Assembly (NCBI RefSeq): GCF_022811525.1 | Contig: NZ_CP063982.1 | Coordinates: forward strand, 2,108,001 to 2,172,000 | Length of the DNA stretch: 64,000 nucleotides | Direction of reading: 5' to 3' | Source: Orrella daihaiensis | Lineage (GTDB): Bacteria > Pseudomonadota > Gammaproteobacteria > Burkholderiales > Burkholderiaceae_B | In this document: positions 23,461-32,477 of the stretch, piece by piece | How the letters are laid out: every line of letters starts with the position of its first letter | How positions within the stretch are numbered: the first letter of the stretch is position 1 | Notes under the pieces: generated by a model | The model's database searches: none | Seen by the model: only the letters and a program-made list of their open reading frames with translations | Told to the model about the DNA's origin: nothing | Program-made: the position numbers and the translations under genes

Positions 23461-24075
23461 CTACGCCTTTAATGGCGCTTCACCTGGTCGCAACAATTGA
23501 GTCAAGGTCGTTACCTGCGCGTAGTCCTGATAGCCGCAACGCGCCATGGTCTGAGCCTTCAGCATATCGAATCGCCCATTGACCAGGCAATCATCAGCGA
23601 TGTGCACGCCAACGACCTGCCCAATCACCATGTACCGCCCCGTCAATTCACCATGCATGTCAACCAGTTCGTTGACAGCGGTGACTTTGCACTCTAATGC
23701 AGCTGGGGTATCGGCTACACGCGGAGGCTTGACTATTCGGCTAGGTGCGGAACCAAGCTTGGCAAACTCAAACTCATTCTCACCTGGATCCAACGCCGCT
23801 GATGTGGCGTTCATGGCTTGCATCAGCGATGCACTCACAAGGTTATAGACAAATTCACCGGTCTCGCGCGCGTTTCGCACGCTATCTTTCAGGCCTTCGC
23901 TAGAGAACATGATCATCTCGGGCACGCCCGAGACAGCGTTAAAGAAACTGTAAGGCGCCAAATTCGGCCGACCCTGGCCATCAATTGTCGACACCCACCC
24001 GATCGGCCGCGGTGCGATGATGGCTTTGAATGGATTAAAGGGCAGACCGTGGCCATGGCTTGGCTCGTAGAACAT
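23461..24075 (-). CDS. Flavin reductase-like domain protein (FMN-binding)
   Basis: The 204-residue product matches the flavin reductase-like / NADH:FMN oxidoreductase (DIM6/NTAB) family: MFYEPSHGHGLPFNPFKAII, APRPIGWVST, NLAPYSFFN and RNARETGEFVYNL are family landmarks. Members bind FMN and either reduce it for a partner monooxygenase or act in aromatic degradation. No partner oxygenase is adjacent. The ATG at 24075 gives the usual family N-terminus and follows AGGAG by about 10 bp; a GTG at 24084 lies directly on that site. The gene stands alone, convergent with the exonuclease gene. Confidence 0.85.
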   Translation of the reverse strand: MFYEPSHGHGLPFNPFKAIIAPRPIGWVSTIDGQGRPNLAPYSFFNAVSGVPEMIMFSSEGLKDSVRNARETGEFVYNLVSASLMQAMNATSAALDPGENEFEFAKLGSAPSRIVKPPRVADTPAALECKVTAVNELVDMHGELTGRYMVIGQVVGVHIADDCLVNGRFDMLKAQTMARCGYQDYAQVTTLTQLLRPGEAPLKA

Positions 24076-24605
24076 CTCGATCACTCTCCTGATTGGTTTT
24101 TATAAGTTCTGTAAATTTTTTGGCAGGCATGAGACTTGCTTGATCAAACCTGCAATTCAGATCGAACGCTCGACACTGAATGCTTATCCCCAAACTTTTT
24201 AACTTAATGGTGACGTGACTATAGCAAGTGATACGACCGGCAGGTTGACAAAGTTTCAGGCAAAGCAACGAGCCAAACCGATGTCACCAAGCTTATGGAA
24301 GATAACCCTTTAACGAATGTTTGATGAATGATGACTTGCCAGTTCATTCGGATATGAACAGTAGATATCGGTGTAAACACCTAGATGGTGCAAACCCGCA
24401 CTCGCTTGATGTGCTCCGCACAAAGCCAGTGCCTATGCGGCTCACAGGACATTAAGAATTTTTACATAGGGAATATATTTATGCGCAGATTTGTTGTACG
24501 AAGTGTTGATTGTTGCTAATCTTGTCCGACGTTGTGGGCATGATTTAACAACAACAGCTATCTAAACCGCCTTGCAATACCGATCCTCTAACTTGGAGAA
24601 CAGAC
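24076..24605. other. 530-bp non-coding region upstream of the TRAP operon
   Basis: This gap separates the divergent flavin reductase and dctP genes and should hold both promoters. It is AT-rich around 24090-24125 and 24450-24490; a TATATT box near 24474 is a possible -10 but its -35 is poor. A loose GTTGT/ACAAC dyad occurs near 24531-24552. No open reading frame with a ribosome site and no clear RNA fold was recognised. Confidence 0.4.
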
Positions 24606-25571
24606 ATGACATTGACTAAAAGTCTGGTGACTGCAGCAGCATTGGCGACACTGTCCTTTGGCGCTGCCGCCCAAACCAACTGGAACATGGCTACACCCTA
24701 TCCAGAAGCCGAATTCCACACTAAAAACATCCAACAGTTTGTGGCTGATGTCAACAAACTGTCTGGCGGTGATCTCACGATCAAAGTTCACTCAGCCCAG
24801 TCTTTGTTCAAGCACCCCGAAATTCCTCGCGCGGTACGCACGGGACAGGTTGAAATCGGCGAGACCCTGATGGCCAACCTGTCAAACCAGAGCCCTGTTT
24901 TCCAAGTGGACGCTATTCCCTTTTTGGTCGATGGTTATGCGTCAGCCAAGAAACTCTGGCAAGGTCAGCGCCCGTTTGTTGAAAAATACCTGCAAGACAA
25001 CGGTATGCGTTTGATCTACGCGATCCCATGGCCAGGACAGGGCTTTTACACATCCAAGGAAATCCAGTCGATTGCCGACATGGAGGGAGTGAAGTTCCGT
25101 ACTTACAACTCCACGACCGAGAAAATGGCTACGCTGATGAAAGCCGTGCCCACCACAGTTGAGGCAGTTGAAATTCCCCAAGCTTTCACGGCAGGGATTG
25201 TGAATGCTATGGTGACCTCTGCTGCTACTGGCGTGCGCACTGAAGCCTGGACCTTCTCGAATTACTACTACGATACTCAGGCCTGGATGCCCAAAAACAT
25301 GATTTATGTAAATGAGGCAGCATTCAAGCGTTTGAGCCCCAAGGCGCAACAGGCATTGATTGATGCCGGTAAATCAGCTGAGGAGCGTGGCTGGAAAATG
25401 AGCGAAGAGGTGTTCACCGAGACCACCAACACGCTGAAGAGCAAAATGCAATACCGTCAGCCTAATGAAGCACTCACCAAGGCATTGGCACAGATTGGTG
25501 ACGTGATGTCCGCTGACTGGGCTCAAGCTGTTGGCGCAGACGCCGACAAGATTCTGGCGCCATTGCGCTAA
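24606..25571 (+). CDS. dctP: TRAP transporter substrate-binding protein
   Basis: The 321-residue product is a periplasmic DctP-type binding protein with a Sec signal peptide (residues 1-22, cleaved after GAAA-Q). It contains the family features of a solute receptor (PAAQTNWNMATPYPEA; EIGETLMANLSNQSPVF; GVKFRTYNSTTEKMATLMKA), including the conserved Arg-containing segment expected to hold a carboxylate. It delivers an organic acid to the DctQ/DctM permease. The specific ligand is not readable. GGAG lies before the ATG at 24606. A strong hairpin directly downstream probably lets this gene be expressed at a higher level than the two permease genes. Confidence 0.93.
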   Translation: MTLTKSLVTAAALATLSFGAAAQTNWNMATPYPEAEFHTKNIQQFVADVNKLSGGDLTIKVHSAQSLFKHPEIPRAVRTGQVEIGETLMANLSNQSPVFQVDAIPFLVDGYASAKKLWQGQRPFVEKYLQDNGMRLIYAIPWPGQGFYTSKEIQSIADMEGVKFRTYNSTTEKMATLMKAVPTTVEAVEIPQAFTAGIVNAMVTSAATGVRTEAWTFSNYYYDTQAWMPKNMIYVNEAAFKRLSPKAQQALIDAGKSAEERGWKMSEEVFTETTNTLKSKMQYRQPNEALTKALAQIGDVMSADWAQAVGADADKILAPLR

Positions 25572-25586
25572 CCTGACCTAACCGTC

Positions 25587-25619
25587 ACAAAGCCGGCGCC
25601 ATCCGCCGGCTTTGTTTTT
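25587..25619 (+). terminator. Intra-operon terminator/attenuator between dctP and dctQ
   Basis: A perfect 12-bp stem (ACAAAGCCGGCG / CGCCGGCTTTGT) with a 5-base loop is followed by TTTTA. It looks like a functional terminator but lies within the transporter operon, 17 bp before dctQ. Partial readthrough would give excess binding protein over permease; protection of the dctP mRNA 3' end is an alternative. Confidence 0.85.
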
Positions 25620-25635
25620 ACTGGAATGACAAACC

Positions 25636-26148
25636 ATGTTCAGTAAGTTCTTGGATCGGCTGTTTACCTGGAGCGGTTACCTGGCTGGCGTTTTTCTAGT
25701 CACAATCGCGGTGTTGGTGGTGGCGCAAATTGTTGCTCGCCTCATGAACACGCAAATCCCGTCTGCTGATGAATTTGCTGGTTACAGCCTGGCAGCCAGC
25801 AGCTTTTTGGGATTGGCATATTCATTTCGTTCCGGCTCACACATTCGGGTCACGCTTTTGACAGGCCGTCTATCATCCAAAGCCCAGCGTGTAACGCTAC
25901 TGCTGGTGCTAGCCTATGCAGTCATCATGATTGCGATCTGGGCATACAACTCCATCGGACTGGTGTGGGAGAGCTACACGTTCAAAGAAATGTCCACTGG
26001 CATTGTGAAATACCCCATCTGGATTCCACAGTTAAGTATGGGCATCGGGGTGACACTTTTTTGTTTGGCGATTCTCGAAGATCTGGTGAATGTGATTCGA
26101 GACAAAGTGCCGAATTTCGAAAAAAATAAAGAACAGATGGTGGACTAG
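25636..26148 (+). CDS. dctQ: TRAP transporter small permease
   Basis: The 170-residue product has four membrane segments (about 14-38, 50-68, 88-108 and 130-150) and matches DctQ small subunits, including the SADEFAGYSLAASSFLGLAY segment. It pairs with the large DctM subunit in the inner membrane to import the ligand bound by DctP using the sodium gradient. The ribosome site is weak (GGAATG upstream of ATG at 25636). It ends 2 bp before the dctM start, so translation of the two is probably coupled. Confidence 0.92.
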   Translation: MFSKFLDRLFTWSGYLAGVFLVTIAVLVVAQIVARLMNTQIPSADEFAGYSLAASSFLGLAYSFRSGSHIRVTLLTGRLSSKAQRVTLLLVLAYAVIMIAIWAYNSIGLVWESYTFKEMSTGIVKYPIWIPQLSMGIGVTLFCLAILEDLVNVIRDKVPNFEKNKEQMVD

Positions 26149-26150
26149 CC

Positions 26151-27452
26151 ATGGACGTCTCAATGATTGGTTTGATTGTGGCGGTCATCATGCTGGTGCT
26201 GCTGGCATCTGGTGTGTGGGTGGCTATTACCTTGATGTCGGTGGGTCTACTGAGCATGTTGATGTTCTCACACGCACCGGCTGCCACTATCCAGTCCACA
26301 GTGATCTGGGGCCAAAGCTCTAGCTGGGCATTGACAGCACTACCCTTGTTTATCTGGATGGGTGAGATTCTTTATCGCACCCGGCTCGCCAAAGACATGT
26401 TCGAGGGTTTGACGCCCTGGCTTGCCGGATTTCCAGGCCGATTGATCCACATTAACGTGGTGAGTTGCGGGATTTTTGCGGCAGTATCGGGATCCTCCGC
26501 CGCCACCACAGCTACGATTGGCCGAATCACCATCCCGGAGCTACTTAAGCGTGGCTATGACGAAAAAACCACGATCGGCAGCTTGGCTGGTTCTTCAACC
26601 CTGGGCTTTTTGATTCCGCCGTCTATCATCATGATCGTGTATGGTGTGGCCGCTGATGTGTCTATCACCCGGCTCTTTATTGCAGGCGTCTTGCCGGGCG
26701 TCATGCTAATGGCTTTGTTTATGGGTTACCTGGCCATCTGGTCCATGATCAACCCCTCCAAGGTACCGCCGCGTGAAGATCGGGTACCAATCCTGCAGCG
26801 TATCTGGGCGACACGCAAGCTTTTTCCGATTGTGGCCCTGATGATCGCCGTTATTGGCTCTATCTACATGGGCATTGCCACAGCAACCGAAGCCGCGGCT
26901 GTGGGTGTTGTGGGTGCCTTGTTGATTGCACTATTTACTGGGTCACTCACCCGACAAAGTTTCATCGACAGTGTGCTTGGAGCAACGCGAACCAGTGTCA
27001 TGGTGTCATTCATTCTTGCCGGCGCCGCGTTCCTGTCAACTGCCATGGGCTTCACGGGTATTCCGCGTGAGCTAGCTGCCTGGGTTGGCACACTCGGACT
27101 CGATAAGTTCGAGTTACTACTGGCCTTGACGCTATTGTTCATCATCTTAGGCTGCTTTCTGGATGGCATCTCAATCGTTGTATTAACTGCCGCAGTCATC
27201 ATGCCCATCACTCAGCAAGCTGGCATCGATCCGATCTGGTTTGGTATTTTCATTGTGGTGGTGATTGAAATGTCACAAATCACGCCACCTGTGGGTATTA
27301 ATCTCTTTATCCTGCAATCCATGACGGGCCGCAACATATGGCAGGTGGCTGTTGCGGCATTCCCGTTTTTCTTATTACTGGTAGTGGCTACGATTCTGCT
27401 GATCATCTTCCCGGAAATCGCCACCTGGTTGCCTGATACGATCAGGCAGTAA
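26151..27452 (+). CDS. dctM: TRAP transporter large permease
   Basis: The 433-residue product is very hydrophobic with about 12 membrane segments and the DctM family landmarks VSGSSAATTATIGRITIPEL, LGFLIPPSIIMIVYGV and EMSQITPPVGINLFILQ. It forms the transport channel of the TRAP system with DctQ. The length is usual for the family (about 430). The gene is followed by a strong symmetric hairpin at 27496, which marks the end of the dctPQM operon. Confidence 0.94.
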   Translation: MDVSMIGLIVAVIMLVLLASGVWVAITLMSVGLLSMLMFSHAPAATIQSTVIWGQSSSWALTALPLFIWMGEILYRTRLAKDMFEGLTPWLAGFPGRLIHINVVSCGIFAAVSGSSAATTATIGRITIPELLKRGYDEKTTIGSLAGSSTLGFLIPPSIIMIVYGVAADVSITRLFIAGVLPGVMLMALFMGYLAIWSMINPSKVPPREDRVPILQRIWATRKLFPIVALMIAVIGSIYMGIATATEAAAVGVVGALLIALFTGSLTRQSFIDSVLGATRTSVMVSFILAGAAFLSTAMGFTGIPRELAAWVGTLGLDKFELLLALTLLFIILGCFLDGISIVVLTAAVIMPITQQAGIDPIWFGIFIVVVIEMSQITPPVGINLFILQSMTGRNIWQVAVAAFPFFLLLVVATILLIIFPEIATWLPDTIRQ

Positions 27453-27495
27453 GGACATCAGCTAACCGGTAACCCAAAACAAATTGATAGACCAT

Positions 27496-27529
27496 TTAGC
27501 GGTACCCAACATACGTTGGGTACCGCTAA
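27496..27529. terminator. Symmetric hairpin after dctM, before convergent cysQ
   Basis: A perfect 15-bp stem (TTAGCGGTACCCAAC and its complement) encloses a 4-base ATAC loop. It lies between the convergent dctM and cysQ genes. The T run is short, so it may end transcription in both directions with limited strength. Confidence 0.7.
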
Positions 27530-27548
27530 TCTGTTTGACTCACCAAAG

Positions 27549-28451
27549 CTATGTCAAACGGTCGCCCCACCAGTGCATGACCTTTTCATAAGGCAATGCA
27601 GACGCTAAAAAATGGGGGTTAATGATATCGGGCTGGCCATAACTCAAGGGTTGCCCCTGCAGATCAATCACACAACCACCTGCCCCTTCAAGCACTGCTT
27701 GAGCAGCAGCGGTATCCCACTGGCTGGTAAACCCCAAGCGGGGATAGAAATCGGCCAAGCCAGCTGCAATCCGACAGAACTTTAACGAGCTGCCAGCCTG
27801 CATTAGCTCTGTCTGACCCATGCGTTCTATCAGTGTCCGGGTCTGTGGCCCAAGGTGGCTTCGACTCGCGAGTATGCGCCACGGTGGCTCGGATCTAGAT
27901 TTGACCGTCATCAATTGGTGATCGCACCCACTGTTGAGCTCATAAGCACCCTCGCCGCCCACGGCACGCCAAGCCCCTAGGTCTGCACCGCCCCAAAACA
28001 GCTCTTCAGTCGTAGGTTGATAAACCACACCAAGCACCGGTTTACGGTTCTCGATTAGGGCAATATTGACAGTAAATTCACCCGTGCCCGACAAAAACTC
28101 CTTGGTACCGTCCAGAGGATCAACCAGCCAGAATGTCGATCCCGACTGCTGCACCGCTAGAAGCTGTTCGGGCTTGAAGGATTCTTCGGAAATCAACAAA
28201 ATAGCTGGTGCGTGTTGAGCTAAGCCAGCAGCAATGATTTGATGGGCTGCCAGATCCGCTTCGGTTAACGGTGAATGATCGCTCTTGTGGTGAACCAGCA
28301 CGCTAGAGCTGCCGTTCGGATGCAATTGTGAAGCCTTATAAACAGCCAGAATCGCTTGACCAGCCTCGTGGGCAAGGGGCAACAGCCACTTGAGCATAGC
28401 TCGCAGTTGCTCACTAGTTAATGCACCAGGAACTGTCACCACTGTTTGCAT
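27549..28451 (-). CDS. cysQ: 3'(2'),5'-bisphosphate nucleotidase
   Basis: The 300-residue product is a CysQ/inositol monophosphatase-family phosphatase that hydrolyses PAP to AMP, clearing a by-product of sulfate assimilation. The metal-binding motifs are visible: ISEES (E of the first site), DPLDGTKEF, and WDTAAAQAVLEGAGG in the C-terminal half. The ATG at 28451 has AAAGG directly abutting it, so the start could be internal; Met18 (MLKWLLPLAHEAGQ) aligns better with shorter family members but has no ribosome site. It stands alone downstream of etfA, after a hairpin at 28464. Confidence 0.9.
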   Translation of the reverse strand: MQTVVTVPGALTSEQLRAMLKWLLPLAHEAGQAILAVYKASQLHPNGSSSVLVHHKSDHSPLTEADLAAHQIIAAGLAQHAPAILLISEESFKPEQLLAVQQSGSTFWLVDPLDGTKEFLSGTGEFTVNIALIENRKPVLGVVYQPTTEELFWGGADLGAWRAVGGEGAYELNSGCDHQLMTVKSRSEPPWRILASRSHLGPQTRTLIERMGQTELMQAGSSLKFCRIAAGLADFYPRLGFTSQWDTAAAQAVLEGAGGCVIDLQGQPLSYGQPDIINPHFLASALPYEKVMHWWGDRLT

Positions 28452-28463
28452 CCTTTAGATGGC

Positions 28464-28490
28464 ACAACGGCCAGCATGGCTGGCCGTTGT
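28464..28490. terminator. Hairpin between etfA and cysQ
   Basis: A perfect 12-bp stem (ACAACGGCCAGC / GCTGGCCGTTGT) with a 3-base loop lies between the etfA stop and the cysQ start on the minus strand. It has no T run. It likely ends etfBA transcripts or stabilises their 3' end. Confidence 0.65.
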
Positions 28491-28509
28491 CTACTTCGTT
28501 GCCGTGAAT

Positions 28510-29439
28510 TTACAGACTTTTTTGAAGCTCGGGCACTGCTTCAAACAAATCAGCTACCAAACCGTAATCCGAGACACCAAAGATGGGTGCCTCCTCATCC
28601 TTATTGATCGCCACAATCACCTTGGAGTCCTTCATACCGGCCAAGTGCTGGATCGCGCCCGAGATACCAACGGCCACATATAACTGGGGAGCAACGATCT
28701 TGCCAGTCTGACCTACCTGCCAGTCATTGGGTGCAAAGCCAGCGTCAACGGCTGCACGCGATGCACCAAGCGCAGCACCCAACTTGTCTGCCAGAGGTTC
28801 CAAAATCTTGAAGTTCTCCGCACTGCCTATGCCGCGGCCACCAGAGACAACCACATTGGCACCTGCCAACTCAGGACGATCACTCTTGGCCAGTTCGCGC
28901 CCCACAAAACTTGACTTACCGCTATCGCCGACCACAGTCAAAGTCTCAACAGCGGCACTACCACCTTGGGCTGCAACCGCATCAAACGCAGTCGTGCGCA
29001 CAGTCAGCACCTTTTTGGCGTCTTGGGACTGCACCGTGGCAATGGCGTTGCCGGCATAGATCGGTCGCTCAAACGTATCAGGCGAGACCACCGCGGTGAT
29101 TTCAGACACTTGCGCCACATCGAGCTTGGCTGCAACTCGGGGGGCGACGTTCTTGCCCGACACAGTCGCCGGAAACAAAATATGGCTATAGCCATCGGCA
29201 ACTGCCAATACTTGCTCGGCGACGTTTTCTGCCAGGGCATTACCGAGTGAGTCGCCGTCGGCTAACAGCACCTTGGTGACGCCAACTGCCTTAGCAGCCT
29301 CATCAGCGGCAGCCTGTGCACCTTGGCCAGCCACCAAGACATGGACATCAGCATCGATCTTGGTTGCTGCAGCGATTACGTTCAGTGTTGCGCCTTTGAG
29401 TTGCGCGTTATCGTGTTCTGCAATGACGAGTACGGACAT
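28510..29439 (-). CDS. etfA: Electron transfer flavoprotein alpha subunit
   Basis: The 309-residue product binds FAD with EtfB and passes electrons from acyl-CoA and other dehydrogenases to the quinone pool. The C-terminal FAD domain is evident (SGGRGIGSAENFKILEPLAD, GQTGKIVAPQLYVAVGISGA, AINKDEEAPIF). The ATG is 3 bp after the etfB stop. No ETF-quinone oxidoreductase or acyl-CoA dehydrogenase lies nearby. Confidence 0.96.
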   Translation of the reverse strand: MSVLVIAEHDNAQLKGATLNVIAAATKIDADVHVLVAGQGAQAAADEAAKAVGVTKVLLADGDSLGNALAENVAEQVLAVADGYSHILFPATVSGKNVAPRVAAKLDVAQVSEITAVVSPDTFERPIYAGNAIATVQSQDAKKVLTVRTTAFDAVAAQGGSAAVETLTVVGDSGKSSFVGRELAKSDRPELAGANVVVSGGRGIGSAENFKILEPLADKLGAALGASRAAVDAGFAPNDWQVGQTGKIVAPQLYVAVGISGAIQHLAGMKDSKVIVAINKDEEAPIFGVSDYGLVADLFEAVPELQKSL

Positions 29440-29442
29440 GAT

Positions 29443-30192
29443 TTACACCACCTTCGCTTCGTTTTTAAGTTTATCAACCAGCGCCGAAACATCTGGGACC
29501 TTGATACCAGCCGAGCGGCTTGGCGGCTCGCTTACTTTTAGCGTCTTTAGGCGTGGCGCAGCATCTACGCCCAGATCAGCGGGCGAGACAGTATCTAGCT
29601 GTTTTTTCTTGGCCTTCATAATATTGGGCAAGGTGACGTAACGCGGCTCGTTTAAACGCAGGTCCGTCGTGACAATCGCTGGCAACGTCAACGACAGCGT
29701 CTCCAAGCCACCATCGACCTCTCGGGTGACGGTGGCTTTGCCGTCGCCAATTTCAACCTTGCTGGCAAATGTTGCTTGTGGCCACCCTAGGAGCGCGGCC
29801 AGCATCTGGCCAGTCTGATTGGCGTCATCATCAATAGCTTGCTTACCGAGAATAATCAGTTCGGGCTGTTCTTTGTCAGCCAGTGCCTTCAGGATCTTGG
29901 CAACAGCTAGAGGCTGCAGCTCTTCGTCGGTTTGCACTAAAACACCCCGATCAGCACCAATGGCCATGGCAGTACGCAAGGTTTCCTGACACTGGGCTAC
30001 GCCGCAAGAGACAGCCACAATCTCGGTGACAGTTCCCTTTTCCTTCAGGCGAGTCGCTTCCTCGACGGCAATCTCATCAAAAGGATTCATGGACATTTTC
30101 ACGTTGGCGATATCGACGCCAGTCTGGTCCGACTTAACCCTGACCTTGACGTTGTAGTCCACCACGCGTTTTACGGGTACTAGGACCTTCAT
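29443..30192 (-). CDS. etfB: Electron transfer flavoprotein beta subunit
   Basis: The 249-residue product carries the EtfB AMP-binding fold and family landmarks MKVLVPVKRVVDYNVKV, MNPFDEIAVEEA, LGKQAIDDDANQTGQML and the recognition loop region near PAIVTTDLRLNEPRYVTLP. The ATG at 30192 follows a GGAGAG site by 7 bp; a TTG immediately upstream is not needed. It is the first gene of the etfB-etfA pair and forms the electron-transfer heterodimer with EtfA. Confidence 0.96.
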   Translation of the reverse strand: MKVLVPVKRVVDYNVKVRVKSDQTGVDIANVKMSMNPFDEIAVEEATRLKEKGTVTEIVAVSCGVAQCQETLRTAMAIGADRGVLVQTDEELQPLAVAKILKALADKEQPELIILGKQAIDDDANQTGQMLAALLGWPQATFASKVEIGDGKATVTREVDGGLETLSLTLPAIVTTDLRLNEPRYVTLPNIMKAKKKQLDTVSPADLGVDAAPRLKTLKVSEPPSRSAGIKVPDVSALVDKLKNEAKVV

Positions 30193-30342
30193 CAATCACT
30201 CTCCAGTATTGGTCAATAAAATCAGCGAGACAGCAAATCCGGAGTGTGGTGCGCCGGCAACGGCACCCCAATGTTTTATATTCCCCCAACATGCCGTCTA
30301 ATCCATGAGCGGCAAGGATTTTCTGTCTAATTTCTGCCCATT

Positions 30343-31269
30343 CTACAACTTTGCCAAGGTCCGCACGTGAGCAACCACGCTACGCGCCAGCGCCGAGAGG
30401 TTATAGCCTCCCTCCAAGGCACTGACAATGCGCCCTTGCGCATGCTTGTCAGCCACCGCCATCAATTGCTCGGTCATCCAGATATAATCGGCTTCCACAA
30501 GTCCTAGCTGGGCCATGTCATCCTCACGATGGGCATCGAACCCGGCCGATATGAAGATCATTTCAGGTTTATGAGCCTCCAGCCTCGGTAGCCAATGCTC
30601 AGTGACCAACTCTCGAATTCGGTCTCCTCGGGTGTATGCATCGACTGGGATGTTGCACATGTTTGGTGCTGGGTCATGCACACCGCAGTCGGGAAACAAC
30701 GGGTACTGGAAATAGCTGCACATCAAGACACGCTCATCACCCGCAAATATCGCCTCGGTACCATTGCCATGGTGCACATCAAAATCAATAATCGCGACCC
30801 GTGACAAACCATGATTGGCCAACGCATGGGCAATTCCCACGGCGATATTGTTAAAAAAACAAAACCCCATGGCACGGGCAACAGATGCGTGGTGACCGGG
30901 CGGGCGCACAGCGCAGAAAGCGTTTGACGCCGAACCCGAGATCACTGCATCAACAGCCTGTATGACGCCACCAGCGGCATGGCGCGCCGCGTCCAGCGTA
31001 TGCGGGTTCATCACGGTATCGCCATCGATATCGTAAATACCGTTATCAGGTAGCCATGCCGACAAACGATCCAGGTGAGCCTGTGCATGAACCCGTAACA
31101 AATCCGTATCAGTTGCCGGTGCGCTCACCTCATCAGTACGGATGTAGTTGATAATGCCACTAGTAAGTAGTTGGTCCGTGATGGCATCGAGCCGCTCGGG
31201 ACATTCAGGATGCGCTTGCCCCATATCGTGCAAGCGACAAACCGGGTGGGTGAGGAACAGTGTCTCCAT
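30343..31269 (-). CDS. Histone deacetylase-like amidohydrolase (AcuC/AphA type)
   Basis: The 308-residue product has the zinc amidohydrolase motifs of the class II histone deacetylase family: RPPGHHA (catalytic His pair), IIDFDVHHGNGTE (metal-binding Asp and His) and SAGFDAHREDD (second Asp). Bacterial members deacetylate acetylpolyamines or acetylated proteins; the substrate here is not known. Its ATG at 31269 is only 9 bp from the start of mltB on the other strand, so its promoter must overlap the mltB coding region. The ribosome site is weak. Confidence 0.92.
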   Translation of the reverse strand: METLFLTHPVCRLHDMGQAHPECPERLDAITDQLLTSGIINYIRTDEVSAPATDTDLLRVHAQAHLDRLSAWLPDNGIYDIDGDTVMNPHTLDAARHAAGGVIQAVDAVISGSASNAFCAVRPPGHHASVARAMGFCFFNNIAVGIAHALANHGLSRVAIIDFDVHHGNGTEAIFAGDERVLMCSYFQYPLFPDCGVHDPAPNMCNIPVDAYTRGDRIRELVTEHWLPRLEAHKPEMIFISAGFDAHREDDMAQLGLVEADYIWMTEQLMAVADKHAQGRIVSALEGGYNLSALARSVVAHVRTLAKL

Positions 31270-31278
31270 GAGGTCTAT

Positions 31279-32418
31279 ATGCCTAAGGCTCTAAGTTATT
31301 TCCTATTATTATCCCTCTTCTGGGGCACGATAGGGTGTTCCACCCCTGCTACCGACTTGAGATTAGACAAAGGCTCTGCATCCATTGGTGGAGCGCACGC
31401 TGCACCCTCAGCCCCATCTCAGCCGCCCATCGCCTCCAACACAGTCGCAAAGCCTGTACCCAACACCGGCTATCTTGCCCGGTCCGATGTGCAGGCTTAC
31501 GCACAAACTGTCGCGAACGCCCGTAACCTGCCGCTAGACAATGTACGTGCGCTACTGGCCACGGCCAAACGCCTACCCGTGGCGATCCGACTCATGACCC
31601 CGCCAGAGCCTGGCAAGCCCGTCACCCCAAAAAATTGGGCCACCTACCGCAATAACTTTGTTGAGCCTATCCGCATTAACGCAGGCAAAGCTTTTATGAG
31701 TGAGCATGAGCAGATACTCAAAGCCGCCGAAGCACGTTTTGGGGTGCCTGGGAACATCATTGCGGCCATCATTGGCGTCGAGACTTTGTATGGTCAGTAC
31801 ATGGGCAACTACCGGGTGCTGGACGCACTCACCACGCTGTCGTTTGACTACCCTGACCCTATGCGACCAGACCGCATCGCGATGTTTCAGGGGCAGCTCG
31901 CTGATTTGGTTGAGTTACACGAGCAGGGCAAGGTAGACGCCAACCGGCAGCTAGGCTCATTTGCCGGGGCCATGGGGATACCGCAATTCATGCCCACCAG
32001 CTTGAAACTCTGGGCGATCTCTAGCGACCCAAAACAAGCCCATATTGACTTGGAGCACAACGTCAATGACGCCATACTATCCGTAGCCAATTTTTTAAAA
32101 GTCCACGGATGGATTGCCGGACTACCGGTGTTTGCGCCGGTCGATCTTCCCACCAATGCTGGCGAGCTCGTTGACGGCGGGCTAACCCCCCGCCTTGATT
32201 GGTCCGAACTTAAACTCGCTGGCGCCACGCTCGCAGCGGGCGCTGAACCGGGCGCTTGGACTAACTACCCGCTCGGGGTGATCAACCTGCCCCTACCCGC
32301 ACAAAACACGGTTCAATATCGCACTGCCACGCCCAATTTTTTTGCGCTCACTCAGTATAACCGGAGCTACTTCTACGCCACGGCTGTCGCTGATTTGGCA
32401 CAAGCATTGATAAGGTAA
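31279..32418 (+). CDS. mltB: Membrane-bound lytic murein transglycosylase B
   Basis: The 379-residue product cleaves peptidoglycan glycan strands. It has a lipoprotein-like signal (LLSLFWGTIGC, Cys about 21) and the MltB/GH103-type catalytic domain with the Glu in AAIIGVETLYG, followed by NYRVLDALTTLSFDYP and GSFAGAMGIPQFMPTS. The start at 31279 follows GAGG by 6 bp; earlier in-frame Met codons would run into the HDAC-like gene. The lipobox is not canonical at -3 (T). It is divergent from the deacetylase gene with start codons 9 bp apart. Confidence 0.9.
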   Translation: MPKALSYFLLLSLFWGTIGCSTPATDLRLDKGSASIGGAHAAPSAPSQPPIASNTVAKPVPNTGYLARSDVQAYAQTVANARNLPLDNVRALLATAKRLPVAIRLMTPPEPGKPVTPKNWATYRNNFVEPIRINAGKAFMSEHEQILKAAEARFGVPGNIIAAIIGVETLYGQYMGNYRVLDALTTLSFDYPDPMRPDRIAMFQGQLADLVELHEQGKVDANRQLGSFAGAMGIPQFMPTSLKLWAISSDPKQAHIDLEHNVNDAILSVANFLKVHGWIAGLPVFAPVDLPTNAGELVDGGLTPRLDWSELKLAGATLAAGAEPGAWTNYPLGVINLPLPAQNTVQYRTATPNFFALTQYNRSYFYATAVADLAQALIR

Positions 32419-32477
32419 AAATACAGATGTTTGTGTCTAGCCTATACCTCTGGCGGATCTCTTCTCGACATGAAATC

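Noticed and set aside
24361..24420. Possible riboswitch in the region before dctP (GGTGTAAACACC and GGTGCAAACCC repeats)
   Set aside because: The repeats are short and no known riboswitch fold could be traced by eye.
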